Source: Xenorhabdus griffiniae (lineage in GTDB: Bacteria; Pseudomonadota; Gammaproteobacteria; Enterobacterales; Enterobacteriaceae). Taken from it: a DNA stretch of 64,000 nt. The notes under the pieces were generated by a model, which saw nothing but the letters and a program-made list of their open reading frames with translations, searched no databases and was not told the origin of the DNA. The DNA lies in assembly GCF_015163655.1 (NCBI RefSeq), contig NZ_JADEUF010000003.1, forward strand, positions 1 to 64,000, written 5' to 3'. The translations under genes were made by a program, and so were the position numbers. The number at the start of each line of letters is the position of its first letter. Position 1 is the first letter of the stretch. This document shows positions 1 through 8,696 of this stretch, piece by piece.

Positions 1-109
1 CCGGATGATAATTTCAGAATGGACGATTGACGCGTCGTTTAGCCGACGCGTATCCGGACTTTCAGTCCGTTAATCACTAACCCACCGACTTTAGTCGGTG
101 GTTGTTCAG
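1..109 (+). mobile_element. Right end of an IS200/IS605-like (TnpB-type) element, partial
   Basis: Three stacked hairpins are visible: a 7-bp stem at 31-37/44-50, itself framed by 1-6 pairing with 52-57; a 5-bp stem at 56-60/64-68; and a perfect 8-bp stem at 82-89/94-101 with loop TTTA. The last hairpin followed by TTGTTCAG resembles the subterminal structure at the right end of IS200/IS605 elements that carry tnpB, where the same DNA also gives the scaffold of the TnpB guide (omega) RNA. The transposase or nuclease gene would lie left of the window. The exact right boundary (about 105-112) is not resolved. Assignment rests on remembered similarity of the hairpins, not on a search. Confidence 0.5.
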
Positions 110-223
110 TTCATCTTCCATAAGGAATAATGAAAAAACATAACTAATTACTAAAATCATAATAGGTGTAAATATAATCAATAATATTAACCCACCCAAA
201 GCCTTTAAATATTTTTTATTCAC
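77..223 (-). CDS. Small single-span membrane protein, 3' end replaced by IS sequence
   Basis: A 48-residue frame begins with GTG (221-223) overlapping the TGA of the preceding gene as GTGA, so it is probably translationally coupled. Residues about 7-35 form one strongly hydrophobic helix (GGLILLIIFTPIMILVISYV), followed by the acidic turn MEDEL. The last ~10 codons (NNHRLKSVG) read into the terminal hairpin of the adjacent insertion element and stop there. The natural C-terminus was therefore probably lost to the insertion. No family recognised; an immunity-like or lysis-accessory membrane peptide is possible but unproven. Confidence 0.45.
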   Translation of the reverse strand: MNKKYLKALGGLILLIIFTPIMILVISYVFSLFLMEDELNNHRLKSVG

Positions 224-486
224 CTGATTTTTCCCATTTTATTAAAAAAATATTGTAAATCTGATGTTGGTGTTCTTGGTTTTCTTCTTATCTCTTCTTT
301 TATAAATGCTATTACTTTATCACTTATTCCATATTGTTTGTCAAGAACATCTAAACCATAAGCTACTACAATTCCGGTAAGCAAAACTATTCCGGCAACA
401 GCAATAATGCTACCACCTACCATAGCTGTCGCTGTTAAAAGTGTACCGACAGCCCAAGAAGCAGTAATAGCGGTTTTAGCGGTCAT
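220..486 (-). CDS. Hypothetical small membrane protein with hydrophobic hairpin
   Basis: This is an 88-residue product if translation starts at the ATG at 484-486; a TTG sits immediately upstream. Residues about 5-45 contain two hydrophobic stretches rich in Ala, Gly, Val and Ile, followed by a charged amphipathic tail (LDVLDKQYGISDKVIAFIKE and then RRKPRTP). The helical hairpin plus charged tail recalls the C-terminal pore or hairpin segment of toxin-like proteins, but I cannot name a family. There is no convincing Shine-Dalgarno sequence. It overlaps the downstream small membrane ORF by four bases and lies 15 bases after an open fragment at 502-711, so the three may be remains of one transcription unit. 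Confidence 0.5.
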   Translation of the reverse strand: MTAKTAITASWAVGTLLTATAMVGGSIIAVAGIVLLTGIVVAYGLDVLDKQYGISDKVIAFIKEEIRRKPRTPTSDLQYFFNKMGKIR

Positions 487-501
487 CAACGTTACTATTG
501 T

Positions 502-711
502 TTATGGTGTAATCGTACTTTCCAGCTCGACTATTTCTATCGTGCTTGTCAAGCTGGAATAAAAGATCAGCATTAATGCCGTTGTTCGCACGCTAAAAAC
601 TTCGTCCACGATGTGTAACAACGCTCCCTCTGGATAATGTGGTGCGAAGTTGATGAGCTGGGGTCTTTTGCCGGGAACAAAAAGTAGTGACGTTGAGTTA
701 TTCAGAATTCC
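502..711 (-). pseudogene. Open coding-like fragment without a start codon
   Basis: Between a TAG at 712-714 and a TAA at 502-504 there is a 69-codon open frame that reads like real protein (for example VPGKRPQLINFAPHYPEGAL, then IVDEVFSVRTTALMLIFYSS). The only ATG is two thirds of the way in, so the 5' part is probably missing or a non-ATG start is used. It lies on the same strand and just upstream of the 88-residue membrane ORF. Family not recognised. Confidence 0.35.
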
Positions 712-1137
712 CTAAAATGTATGACAAAATTATCAGCACTTTCATCGAAAGAAAATATTATGTTTAAGGCCAATCAACACTTTGAATGCATCACCAGTTT
801 TTTGCCACTAAGTTTGTTGAGTTTATACCAATCTAATTTCAAGATGCGTGTGATTTCTCCCCGCGAATCGGGGGAAATCAGGTTCCATATCGTGTTGTCA
901 ATTGCAACTTGAAGTTTAATGCGTATAGCAGCCATAATCATCCCAAATATTTATACAAATGTTTATACGCATACAGTTTAATGTGTTATTAATTATTTGA
1001 TTTTAATATAAAAATAAAAATCATGGACAAATATAGAAACATAATAGTAGCAATGAACGCATTTTCATATTGATTCCAAAATAAAAGCAGTGATAATTAA
1101 CATTGATTTGATTGCTTATTAAATAGGCGTACTAACT
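712..1137. other. Gene-free interval before ypeA
   Basis: Besides an R repeat at 824-927, this AT-rich interval has no supported gene. A 63-codon ORF at 721-912 is formed partly by the repeat and is not credible. The A+T-rich stretch at 960-1130 probably holds the ypeA promoter, but I could not choose boxes. Confidence 0.5.
824..927 (+). repeat. R repeat copy 1 (MITE-like, ~104 bp)
   Basis: Starts TATACCAATCTAATTTCAAG and ends CAACTTGAAGTTTAATGCGT plus ATA. The two ends are imperfect inverted repeats, and the middle has the CCCCGCG...CGGGG hairpin core. The same unit recurs at twelve other sites in the window. Confidence 0.85.
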
Positions 1138-1560
1138 ATGGAAATTCGGGTATTTCGGCAAGACGACTTTGAAGCCGTTATCACACTTTGGGATCGTTGT
1201 GATTTGATTAACTCTGGTGATGATCCAGAAATAGATATTGAGCGTAAACTGACTCATGACGCTGATTTATTTTTGGTTGCTGAAGTTGCGGGAGAAGTGG
1301 TTGGTACAGTGATGGGTGGTTATGATGGACACCGTGGTCATGCCTACTATCTGGGAGTGCACCCTGAATTCAGGGGCAGGGGAATAGCCAATGCATTGAT
1401 CTCTCGCCTGGAAAAGAAATTATTGGCCAGAGGTTGCCCCAGTATTTTAATTGTGGTTCCAGAAGAAAATGATGCAACAATCTGTATGTGCGAAAAGATG
1501 GAATATGATTATTTGGGCCAAGAAAATGTCATGTTTAGCAAGCGATTGATTATTGATTAA
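1138..1560 (+). CDS. ypeA: GNAT family acetyltransferase YpeA
   Basis: A 140-residue cytoplasmic N-acetyltransferase of the GNAT superfamily, almost the same length as E. coli YpeA (141). The N-terminus [20 protein letters not shown] is typical of the family. The acetyl-CoA binding segment is visible near residues 79-90 ([16 protein letters not shown], the R/Q-x-x-G-x-G/A motif), preceded by the beta-4 strand HAYYLGV. The substrate is unknown for this family. The next conserved neighbour is yfeY, as in E. coli, although a small unrelated gene and repeats now separate them. The C-terminal dozen residues differ from the E. coli protein as I remember it. Assignment is confident; function is only generic. 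Confidence 0.93.
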   Translation: MEIRVFRQDDFEAVITLWDRCDLINSGDDPEIDIERKLTHDADLFLVAEVAGEVVGTVMGGYDGHRGHAYYLGVHPEFRGRGIANALISRLEKKLLARGCPSILIVVPEENDATICMCEKMEYDYLGQENVMFSKRLIID

Positions 1561-1611
1561 ATGAATCGTTAGATAAATATACAAGCCATGAAATGGCTGA
1601 ATAGAATTATT

Positions 1612-1698
1612 CTATACGCATTAAATTTCAAGTTGCAATTGACAACACGATATGAAACCTGATTTGCTTCACGGGGAGCAAATCACACGCATCTTGAA
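1612..1698 (-). repeat. R repeat copy 2, inverted and truncated
   Basis: Reads TATACGCATTAAATTTCAAG at the left and ATCTTGAA at the right, so it is inverted relative to copy 1. The distal AATCTGGTATA-like end has been lost. It lies just downstream of ypeA and abuts the 3' end of the opposing small gene. Confidence 0.8.
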
Positions 1699-1708
1699 TT
1701 TTCAACCA

Positions 1709-1951
1709 TTACTTTTTTGATGAAATATGAATAGAGTGTACCCATCTTCTCATGTATTTGTTTTTTATAACAAGAAGATCTTTTGACATTATTGGTTTTT
1801 CATCGTCAATGTAAAGCATTACTTTAATATTCCCATTCTCATCCTTGGATAGGGAATAATGCTCAGGTATAGAGTATGTGGATTTTCCTTTTAATACAGT
1901 CCAGTTAGAAGGATGTTGATGATTAACATGATATAGATAAGGAATATTCAT
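1709..1951 (-). CDS. Hypothetical 80-residue protein
   Basis: The ATG at 1949-1951 has a good Shine-Dalgarno sequence (CAGGAAAG, about 6-8 bases upstream), which supports expression. The product is small, soluble and rich in Tyr, His, Lys and Ser (it begins MNIPYLYHVNHQHPSNWTVL and ends HSIHISSKK). No signal peptide, membrane span or known motif is seen. It points toward ypeA and ends a few bases from R repeat copy 2. It sits between ypeA and yfeY, where E. coli has no gene, so it is probably lineage-specific. No function can be assigned. Confidence 0.55.
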   Translation of the reverse strand: MNIPYLYHVNHQHPSNWTVLKGKSTYSIPEHYSLSKDENGNIKVMLYIDDEKPIMSKDLLVIKNKYMRRWVHSIHISSKK

Positions 1952-2295
1952 AATTTCTTTCCTGAGTTACATCACCTGGCCAGATAAGAATAAAAATTTA
2001 TAATACTATTTGATCATACAGTTTGCTTTATAAATATATTAGCAATACTTGATAAATAATATCTTTTAAACATAATTTTTATGTTTCTGTTGATGAATGG
2101 TTTGTATATTTAAAATTGAATGTTTTTTTTAGAATGTGGTCTGATATACCAATCTCACTTCAAGATGCATGTGATCTCTCCCCGCGAAGCGGGGAGCAAA
2201 TCAGGTTTCATATCGTATTGTCAATTGCAACTTGAAGTTTAATGCGTGTAGATATCAAATGACAACGCCATAGAATCGAAGGTAAGAAAACAGCG
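1952..2295. other. Intergenic region before yfeY
   Basis: AT-rich spacer of about 340 bp dominated by R repeat copy 3. No gene-like ORF is supported. The yfeY leader starts directly after the repeat. Confidence 0.5.
2145..2250 (+). repeat. R repeat copy 3
   Basis: A full-length copy running TATACCAATCTCACTTCAAG to AATGCGTGTA, with central CCCCGCGAAGCGGGG hairpin. It ends 45 bases before the yfeY start, so it may lie inside the transcribed leader. Confidence 0.85.
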
Positions 2296-2919
2296 ATGGA
2301 TAAATTTTTTGCATTTAATGTCTGTTCTAAACGGAAGAGGGTTATGGCTGCCAGCAGCTTAGTCGGATGCTCACTCTTGTTGACGGCTTGTGCCGGAACT
2401 TTAAGAATGTCATGGCCTGCTTTGTCACCTTTTAATTGGTTTGGCAGTTCCTTAAGCGTTTCCGAGCAGGGTATAGGAACAATCAATAAACAGACGGAGA
2501 TGTCCCAATCTGCAATCGAAAAAGGGTTGGAAGGAAAATATCGTCTGCGTAGTGGCATGGAGATGCAAGATGGCAAGTTAGTGAGTGTTATTCAGGGCAT
2601 GGAAGAAGGTCAGGTAAAACTGGAATTTCACGGTCTGGTCAATGGTAAAGTTAATCGTATTGACGTGTTGGATGATGAGGTTAAAACCGTTTGGGGAACG
2701 AAAATAGGTACACCTTTCTCCAGTCTCTATGACCAGGCATTTGGAAAATGTCACCGTTCCAATGATCTCACTGCATCGCCTACAGTTATTTGCACTGCTC
2801 CGCAGAGTCAGCATGTCAGCTATGTTTTTACCGGAGTTTGGGAAGGCCCTGAAGGGTTAATGCCTTCTGATGATGTTCTGAAGGGCTGGAAAGTTTCGCG
2901 TATTATTTGGCAATCCTGA
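2296..2919 (+). CDS. yfeY: RpoE-regulated lipoprotein YfeY
   Basis: A 207-residue predicted outer-membrane lipoprotein. Basic residues KRKR precede a hydrophobic stretch ending in lipobox LLTACAG, with the modified Cys at residue 32. The mature part matches what I recall of E. coli YfeY: WPALSPFNWFGSS, VSEQGIG, YRLRSGM, RIDVLDDEV, KIGTPFSSLYDQAFG and the tail WEGPEGLMPSDDVLKGWKVS. The E. coli protein has 191 residues; the extra length is the N-terminus, so an internal start at the ATG at 2344 (MAASSLVGC) is a real alternative, although an AAGG sequence supports 2296. Members are controlled by the envelope-stress sigma factor RpoE; I did not locate that promoter. Role in the envelope is not defined. 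Confidence 0.9.
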   Translation: MDKFFAFNVCSKRKRVMAASSLVGCSLLLTACAGTLRMSWPALSPFNWFGSSLSVSEQGIGTINKQTEMSQSAIEKGLEGKYRLRSGMEMQDGKLVSVIQGMEEGQVKLEFHGLVNGKVNRIDVLDDEVKTVWGTKIGTPFSSLYDQAFGKCHRSNDLTASPTVICTAPQSQHVSYVFTGVWEGPEGLMPSDDVLKGWKVSRIIWQS

Positions 2920-3174
2920 TAAAAGCCTACAAATCGCTTTATATCAAGTCAAAAATCTTTTAATCCACTTGTATGATAAGGGCAGAGTGCCAGAGTTCAG
3001 TTACTTGATAAGCGGCTGGCACCTGTGACCTGATATTTTCTACACCTTATCGTTTTTCATCATTTCTCATAAAAATTCGGTATATAAAACAGTAGCCAGT
3101 AAACTACCCTGTTATAAAGATTCTGGATACAGTAGAGAAATTGTTGTCAAACAGTGTGAAGAATAAGGTGTTGG

Positions 3175-4212
3175 ATGAAAATAGTGGCAATAAAAAATAA
3201 ATTATTAAACGGAGTGACTAGCCTGTTGTTTCTGGCCTGTCTCAACGTTTATAGCTCTAGCGCCTTAGCTGTTGAGTTGCTGAATAGTTCTTACGATATT
3301 GGGCGAGAATTATTCTTGCGCTTAAATTCGGAATTTGAAAAACAATGGAATGAACAGAACCCGCAGGATAAATTGACTATCAAACAGTCCCATGCCGGTT
3401 CATCTAAGCAAGCATTGGCCATTTTGCATGGATTGCGGGCGGATATCGTCACTTATAACCAAGTCACAGATATTCAGATCTTGCACGATCGGGGCAATCT
3501 CATTCCTGCTAATTGGCAGCAGCGTTTGCCGAATAATAGTTCTCCATATTATTCCACTATGGCGTTTCTGGTACGCAAAGGTAATCCCAAACATATCCAA
3601 TCCTGGGAAGATTTGGTGCGAAATGATGTGAAATTAGTTTTCCCAAATCCAAAAACATCAGGTAATGGACGCTATACCTATCTGGCTGCATGGGGCGCTT
3701 TTCAGCAAAAAAATCCGCATGATCCCGCGAAGGTTCGCCAACTGATGCAGCATTTTTTACAGAATGTGGCGGTGTTTGATACCGGAGGTCGTGGCGCAAC
3801 AACTTCCTTTATTGAACGGGGTATAGGGGATGTACTGATTAGTTTCGAATCTGAGGTCAATAACATTCGCAAACAGTATGGGGCAGATAATTACCAGGTC
3901 ATTGTACCTCCGGTAAATATTTTGGCTGAATTCCCTGTGACCTGGGTGGATAAGAATGTTCAGAAAAATGGTACGGAAGCGCTTGCCAGAGCGTATTTAA
4001 ATTATTTGTATAGTCCGTCAGCCCAGCAAATCATAGCCAGTTTTCATTATCGTGTGATTGATCAAAATGTGATGCAAACACAGCACTCCCGTTTTCCTGT
4101 AACTAAACTGTTTCGCCTCGAAGAACAATTCGGTAGCTGGCCTCAAGTGATGAAAACTCACTTCAATACTGGCGGTACGCTTGATCAGTTATTGGAAGAA
4201 GGGCGCAAATAA
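3175..4212 (+). CDS. cysP: Thiosulfate/sulfate ABC transporter periplasmic binding protein CysP
   Basis: A 345-residue periplasmic binding protein that captures thiosulfate or sulfate for the CysTWA importer. The N-terminus has basic residues and a hydrophobic core ending near SSALA, a typical Sec signal. The mature sequence begins [15 protein letters not shown], a signature of the sulfate-binding protein family. Later blocks include [47 protein letters not shown] and [18 protein letters not shown]. An AAGGTG sequence precedes the ATG. It heads a tight cysP-cysT-cysW-cysA unit; its stop overlaps the cysT start as TAATG. CysB with N-acetylserine normally activates such operons; a CysB site in the 255-bp upstream region is expected but not recognised here. 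Sbp would be the close paralogue. Confidence 0.95.
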   Translation: MKIVAIKNKLLNGVTSLLFLACLNVYSSSALAVELLNSSYDIGRELFLRLNSEFEKQWNEQNPQDKLTIKQSHAGSSKQALAILHGLRADIVTYNQVTDIQILHDRGNLIPANWQQRLPNNSSPYYSTMAFLVRKGNPKHIQSWEDLVRNDVKLVFPNPKTSGNGRYTYLAAWGAFQQKNPHDPAKVRQLMQHFLQNVAVFDTGGRGATTSFIERGIGDVLISFESEVNNIRKQYGADNYQVIVPPVNILAEFPVTWVDKNVQKNGTEALARAYLNYLYSPSAQQIIASFHYRVIDQNVMQTQHSRFPVTKLFRLEEQFGSWPQVMKTHFNTGGTLDQLLEEGRK

Positions 4213-5042
4213 TGCGGGTATTTAGCAAACGTGTCTTGCCCGGATTTGGGCTGAGTTTAGGTTGTAGCCTGTTTTATGTCTGCCTTATTCTGTTATTGCC
4301 ACTAAGTGCTCTGGTAGTACAGCTTTCGAGTATGACATGGGAACAATATTGGCAGGTCATCGCTAATCCGCAGGTTGTTGCCGCTTATAAGGTGACATTA
4401 TTGGCGGCAGGGATTGCCAGTTTGTTCAATATGGTTTTTGGCATGTTGATGGCCTGGATATTAACGCGCTATCAATTTCCCGGGCGTAGTTTATTAGATG
4501 GTCTGATGGATTTGCCATTTGCTTTACCGACGGCAGTTGCTGGTCTAACGCTAGCGACACTCTTTTCTGCAACTGGGTGGTATGGGGCCTGGCTGGGCCA
4601 TTTCGATATCAAAGTCGCCAATACCTGGCTGGGGATTGCGGTCGCAATGGCATTCACGAGTCTGCCGTTTGTTGTGCGCACTGTTCAGCCTGTGCTTGAA
4701 GAACTGGGGCCTGAATATGAGGAAGCGGCACAGACCTTGGGAGCAAGCCGTTGGCAAACTTTTCGGCGGGTTATATTACCAGAAGTTTCGCCGGCATTGA
4801 TTGCCGGAACTGTGCTCTCTTTTACGCGTAGCCTGGGGGAATTTGGTGCCGTGATTTTCATTGCAGGCAATATTGCCTGGCAAACCGAAGTCGCCTCTCT
4901 GATGATCTTTGTCCGCCTGCAAGAGTTTGATTATCCGGCGGCTAGTGCGATCGCTTCAGTCATCCTCGCAGCGTCGTTATTACTGCTGTTTAGCGTCAAT
5001 ATATTGCAAAGCCGCTTTGGTAAACGGATAGGGGGACAGTAA
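4212..5042 (+). CDS. cysT: Sulfate/thiosulfate ABC transporter permease CysT (CysU)
   Basis: A 276-residue inner-membrane permease with about six hydrophobic helices. The binding-protein-dependent transport (EAA) loop is seen near residues 165-185: YEEAAQTLGASRWQTFRRVI followed by LPEVSPALIAG. This loop docks to the ATPase CysA. The conserved block DLPFALPTAVAGLTLATLFS is typical of CysT. The ATG overlaps the stop of cysP by one base and its own stop overlaps cysW in the same way, so the three are translationally coupled. It forms the membrane channel together with CysW. Confidence 0.95.
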   Translation: MRVFSKRVLPGFGLSLGCSLFYVCLILLLPLSALVVQLSSMTWEQYWQVIANPQVVAAYKVTLLAAGIASLFNMVFGMLMAWILTRYQFPGRSLLDGLMDLPFALPTAVAGLTLATLFSATGWYGAWLGHFDIKVANTWLGIAVAMAFTSLPFVVRTVQPVLEELGPEYEEAAQTLGASRWQTFRRVILPEVSPALIAGTVLSFTRSLGEFGAVIFIAGNIAWQTEVASLMIFVRLQEFDYPAASAIASVILAASLLLLFSVNILQSRFGKRIGGQ

Positions 5043-5875
5043 TGACTGAATTTTCAGCACACACAGTGGCACAACGTCCCACTATAAATTGGGGAAAATG
5101 GTTACTGATCGGCACTGGTGTATTTTTTTCCCTTTTGCTGTTGGTTATACCGGTAGCATGGATTTTCTTGACCGCTTTTTCCAAAGGAATCGACATGGTT
5201 GTCCAGAACCTTTTCGATCCCGATATGCTGCACGCTATCTGGCTAACAGTGATGATTGCGCTTATCACTGTTCCTCTTAATTTGGTTTTTGGTGTGATGA
5301 CGGCATGGTTAGTGACACGTTTCCAATTCCCCGGCAGACAATTATTACTGACATTAATTGATATTCCGTTTGCGATTTCGCCGGTTGTAGCTGGATTACT
5401 TTATCTGCTGTTTTATGGTGCAAATGGCTGGTTAGGGAGTTATGACATCCAATTGATGTTCTCATGGCCTGGTATGGTCTTGGTGACTGTGTTTGTGACA
5501 TGTCCGTTTGTTGTCCGTGAATTGGTGCCGGTGATGTTGAGTCAGGGCAATCAGGAGGATGAAGCTGCCATATTGTTGGGTGCCTCTGGCTGGACGATGT
5601 TCTGGCGCGTGACATTGCCAAATATTCGTTGGGCATTGTTATATGGCGTCGTTTTGACCAATGCGCGGGCGATTGGGGAATTTGGTGCTGTGTCTGTGGT
5701 ATCGGGGGCAATTCGTGGTGAAACCTATACGCTGCCTTTGCAGGTTGAGTTGTTGTATCAAGATTACAATACGGTTGGCGCATTTACGGCTGCGGCTTTA
5801 TTGGCGGTGATGGCGATTATTACTCTGATTGTCAAAAGTGCATTGCAATGGCGTTTAAGCCGCCAACAAGGCTAG
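5042..5875 (+). CDS. cysW: Sulfate/thiosulfate ABC transporter permease CysW
   Basis: A 277-residue integral membrane protein, the second half of the sulfate/thiosulfate permease. It has about six hydrophobic helices. The EAA loop reads DEAAILLGASGWTMFWRVTL near residues 175-195, and the block DIPFAISPVVAGLLYLLFYG matches CysW. It shares TAATG with cysT upstream, and cysA follows 14 bases downstream with a GGAGCGGG ribosome site. No anomalies were seen; the length is close to the usual 290. Confidence 0.95.
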   Translation: MTEFSAHTVAQRPTINWGKWLLIGTGVFFSLLLLVIPVAWIFLTAFSKGIDMVVQNLFDPDMLHAIWLTVMIALITVPLNLVFGVMTAWLVTRFQFPGRQLLLTLIDIPFAISPVVAGLLYLLFYGANGWLGSYDIQLMFSWPGMVLVTVFVTCPFVVRELVPVMLSQGNQEDEAAILLGASGWTMFWRVTLPNIRWALLYGVVLTNARAIGEFGAVSVVSGAIRGETYTLPLQVELLYQDYNTVGAFTAAALLAVMAIITLIVKSALQWRLSRQQG

Positions 5876-5889
5876 GTTAGGAGCGGGAT

Positions 5890-6978
5890 ATGAGTATTGA
5901 AATCAGTAAAATCAGTAAATCTTTTGGTCGATCTCAGATACTGAATGACATTTCACTGGATATTGAATCTGGTGAGATGGTAGCTCTGCTTGGTCCATCG
6001 GGTTCTGGCAAGACGACATTACTGAGGATTATCGCCGGGCTTGAGCAGCAGAGTGCCGGCCAATTGAAATTTCACGGCCAGGATGTCAGCCGATTACATG
6101 CAAAAGATCGGCATGTTGGGTTTGTATTCCAGCACTATGCCTTATTTCGCCATATGACGGTATTTGATAATGTGGCTTTTGGCTTGACGGTTCTTCCTCG
6201 TCGCCAGCGTCCCAGTGCTGAGGCATTGCGTAGTAAAGTTATGGCATTGCTGGATATGGTGCAACTTGCTCATTTGGCAGAACGTTATCCATCGCAGCTT
6301 TCTGGTGGACAAAAACAGCGTGTGGCATTAGCGAGAGCATTGGCGGTTGAGCCACAGATCCTCTTATTAGATGAACCTTTTGGTGCATTAGATGCTCAGG
6401 TTCGCATGGAGTTACGTCGTTGGTTGCGTCAGCTGCATGAAGAGTTGAAGTTTACCAGCGTGTTTGTCACCCATGATCAGGAAGAGGCAATGGAGGTGGC
6501 TGACAGGGTGGTACTTATGAATCAAGGACGCATTGAACAGGTCGGCACCCCTCAGCAAGTATGGCATGAGCCGGATAGCCGCTTTGTCCTTGAATTTATG
6601 GGAGAAATAAACAAACTGAGTGGTGAAATTAAAGGTTCCCAACTTTGGATTGGTGGGAAAATTTTTCCATTGAATATCACACCGCTACATCAAGGAAATG
6701 TTGATGTATTTTTCCGGCCTTGGGATATGATGCTTAGTGCCAGGCAAACACCTGTTTGCCCTTTGCCAGTGCAAGTTGTGGAAGTGAGTCCGCGCGGTCA
6801 TTTTTCCCTCTTATCTGTTCAACCGCTAGGATGGGGCGATGATTACCTGTCTGTGATTTGGCGGGATGATTCATCTATACCAATTAGGGGAAGTGACTAT
6901 TTTATTGGTGGCACAGGTGCTCGCTTGTATGCGGGGAATTTGCCATTAAAAGTGTTGCGATTTGCTGAATCTGCCTGA
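5890..6978 (+). CDS. cysA: Sulfate/thiosulfate import ATPase CysA
   Basis: A 362-residue ABC ATPase that powers CysPTW. Walker [10 protein letters not shown] is at residues 35-43, the Q-loop is [19 protein letters not shown], the signature is [15 protein letters not shown], Walker B is [12 protein letters not shown] and the switch His is in [12 protein letters not shown]. The C-terminal ~120 residues form the TOBE-like regulatory domain ([11 protein letters not shown]), as in other CysA proteins. A ribosome site GGAGCGGGAT precedes the ATG. The gene ends the four-gene transporter run; a likely terminator follows before cysM. Confidence 0.95.
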   Translation: MSIEISKISKSFGRSQILNDISLDIESGEMVALLGPSGSGKTTLLRIIAGLEQQSAGQLKFHGQDVSRLHAKDRHVGFVFQHYALFRHMTVFDNVAFGLTVLPRRQRPSAEALRSKVMALLDMVQLAHLAERYPSQLSGGQKQRVALARALAVEPQILLLDEPFGALDAQVRMELRRWLRQLHEELKFTSVFVTHDQEEAMEVADRVVLMNQGRIEQVGTPQQVWHEPDSRFVLEFMGEINKLSGEIKGSQLWIGGKIFPLNITPLHQGNVDVFFRPWDMMLSARQTPVCPLPVQVVEVSPRGHFSLLSVQPLGWGDDYLSVIWRDDSSIPIRGSDYFIGGTGARLYAGNLPLKVLRFAESA

Positions 6979-6998
6979 TCTAATTCATCCTTATATTG

Positions 6999-7038
6999 AA
7001 TCCCTATTTCCCGTCATGCAAAGGAGTAGGGATTTTTT
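6999..7038 (+). terminator. Likely terminator after cysA
   Basis: AATCCCTA at 6999-7006 pairs with TAGGGATT at 7027-7034 and is followed by TTTT. The loop is long (20 nt), so strength is uncertain. It would separate cysM from the cysPTWA transcript at least in part. Confidence 0.5.
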
Positions 7039-7110
7039 GCTTAATGGCTTGCTACAGTTTCCTTAATATGATTATTTGTTTATCCATTCTCATACGAACT
7101 AGGTAATGCT

Positions 7111-7992
7111 GTGGCAAGCTTGGAAGAATTTATAGGTAATACACCGCTGGTAAAATTACAACGAATTACAAAAGGTGTTGATGCTGAGATTTGGGTGAAG
7201 CTGGAAGGCAATAACCCTGCGGGTTCGGTAAAAGACAGAGCTGCGCTTTCGATGATCCTGCAAGCGGAATTGCGTGGGGAAATTGCTCCGGGCGATGTTT
7301 TGATTGAAGCAACGAGTGGTAATACGGGGATTGCACTGGCGATGATCGCGGCGGTAAAAGGATATCGCCTAAAATTATTGATGCCTGAAAATATGAGCCT
7401 TGAGAGACAGGCGTCAATGCGGGCTTACGGTGTTGAATTAATTTTAGTCAGTAAAGAATTGGGAATGGAAGGTGCGCGGGATTTGGCGCAAGAAATGGAG
7501 AAGAATGGGGAAGGAAAAGTTCTGGACCAATTTAATAATACGGATAATGCGCTGGCACATTTTAATACTACTGGCCCAGAAATTTGGCAGCAAACACAGG
7601 GACGCATCACACACTTTGTTTCCAGTATGGGAACAACAGGCACGATTACGGGAGTAAGCCGCTATTTGAAATCTCAGTCTGACAGAGTGAAGGTGACTGG
7701 ATTACAACCGGCGAAAGATAGCCATATTCCTGGTATTCGTCGTTGGGCTCCGGCGTATATGCCCGGAATCTATCAGGAAGAGCTGGTGGATCAGATCCTG
7801 GATATCACCCAAACAGAAGCGGAAAATACCATGCGTTTGTTGGCCAAAAAGGAAGGTATTTTCTGTGGCGTCAGCTCTGGTGGCGCCGTTGCTGGCGCGT
7901 TACGCATCGCAGCCGAAAATCCTGGGGCAGTTATTGTAGCGATTATTTGTGATCGTGGTGACAGGTACTTGTCCACAGGAGTATTTAATTAA
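7111..7992 (+). CDS. cysM: Cysteine synthase B CysM
   Basis: A 293-residue PLP enzyme that makes cysteine (or S-sulfocysteine from thiosulfate) from O-acetylserine. The PLP lysine is Lys41 in NPAGSVKDRAALSM, the phosphate-binding loop is [13 protein letters not shown], and SSMGTTGTITGVSR is the glycine-rich loop. The CysM type is shown by the short form and by QPAKDSHIPGIRRW and FCGVSSGGAVAGALR. The start is GTG at 7111 behind AGGT; no in-frame ATG fits better. The C-terminus is about ten residues shorter than E. coli CysM (303) as recalled. It sits downstream of the thiosulfate transporter, which matches its ability to use thiosulfate. Confidence 0.94.
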   Translation: MASLEEFIGNTPLVKLQRITKGVDAEIWVKLEGNNPAGSVKDRAALSMILQAELRGEIAPGDVLIEATSGNTGIALAMIAAVKGYRLKLLMPENMSLERQASMRAYGVELILVSKELGMEGARDLAQEMEKNGEGKVLDQFNNTDNALAHFNTTGPEIWQQTQGRITHFVSSMGTTGTITGVSRYLKSQSDRVKVTGLQPAKDSHIPGIRRWAPAYMPGIYQEELVDQILDITQTEAENTMRLLAKKEGIFCGVSSGGAVAGALRIAAENPGAVIVAIICDRGDRYLSTGVFN

Positions 7993-8007
7993 CTTTTTAT
8001 CATCCAT

Positions 8008-8068
8008 AAAAAAATCGCCCTGTTTTATCGAGCATTCTACTAACTAGCCTGATAAAGCAGTGGCGATT
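8008..8068 (-). terminator. Long hairpin terminator of the ptsHI-crr operon
   Basis: AATCGCC at 8013-8019 pairs with GGCGATT at 8062-8068, and the inner CTGTTTTATC/GATAAAGCAG arms extend the stem with one G-U pair. Read on the minus strand, the hairpin is followed by a run of T. It lies between convergent cysM and crr. Confidence 0.65.
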
Positions 8069-8141
8069 CACGGGCAGGTCATCAATTAAAATGAATCGGT
8101 TAACAGAAAAAAGAGGCAAATATCCCTCAATGATTTTTCTG

Positions 8142-8651
8142 TTATTTTTTGATTCTCATGATGACTGACTCACCTACGACTACGGAGCCATTGACTTTCG
8201 TTAACTCTTTAATTTCATCCATGTTAGAAATAACAACAGGAGTTAAGGTTGATTTAGCCCTTTCTTCCAAAAATGCCAGATCAAACTCTAAAACCAAATC
8301 ACCTTTTTGTACCCGTTGACCTTCTTCGGCAATGCGCTTAAAACCTTCACCTTTCAGTTCAACGGTATCAATACCAAAATGGACGAATAGCTCAATGCCA
8401 CTATCAGATTCGATAGAAAAAGCATGATTAGTTTCGAAGATCTTACCAATGGTGCCATCAACAGGAGCGACAATTTTATTGCCAGTTGGTTTAATCGCGA
8501 TACCATCACCAACGATTTTTTCGGCAAACACAACATCTGGAACATCTTCGATGTTGACTATCTCACCTGACAATGGCGCGATAATTTCAATACTGCCACT
8601 ATTTTTTTTATCGTCTGAAACCAGAGATTTCAATTTATCAAGCAGACCCAT
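8142..8651 (-). CDS. crr: PTS glucose-specific enzyme IIA (EIIA-Glc)
   Basis: A 169-residue soluble phosphocarrier. The phosphorylated His is His91 in [15 protein letters not shown], with the companion His76 in FETNHAFSI. It accepts phosphate from HPr and passes it to glucose-family transporters. In its unphosphorylated form it inhibits non-PTS permeases; the phosphorylated form activates adenylate cyclase. It is the last gene of ptsH-ptsI-crr, 45 bp after ptsI, and has its own AGGAG-type site (TTAGGAGAAG). The length equals the E. coli protein. Confidence 0.97.
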   Translation of the reverse strand: MGLLDKLKSLVSDDKKNSGSIEIIAPLSGEIVNIEDVPDVVFAEKIVGDGIAIKPTGNKIVAPVDGTIGKIFETNHAFSIESDSGIELFVHFGIDTVELKGEGFKRIAEEGQRVQKGDLVLEFDLAFLEERAKSTLTPVVISNMDEIKELTKVNGSVVVGESVIMRIKK

Positions 8652-8696
8652 GAATCTTCTCCTAATTGTTTAATGGGACCGTATTCTGGCTAATTT

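Noticed and set aside
721-912. 63-codon ORF on the plus strand
   Set aside because: Its second half is R repeat copy 1 and it has no ribosome site or coding character.
5277-5783. 168-codon ORF opposite cysW
   Set aside because: A shadow of the conserved cysW gene; the translation is rich in His/Pro/Gln and has no domain pattern.
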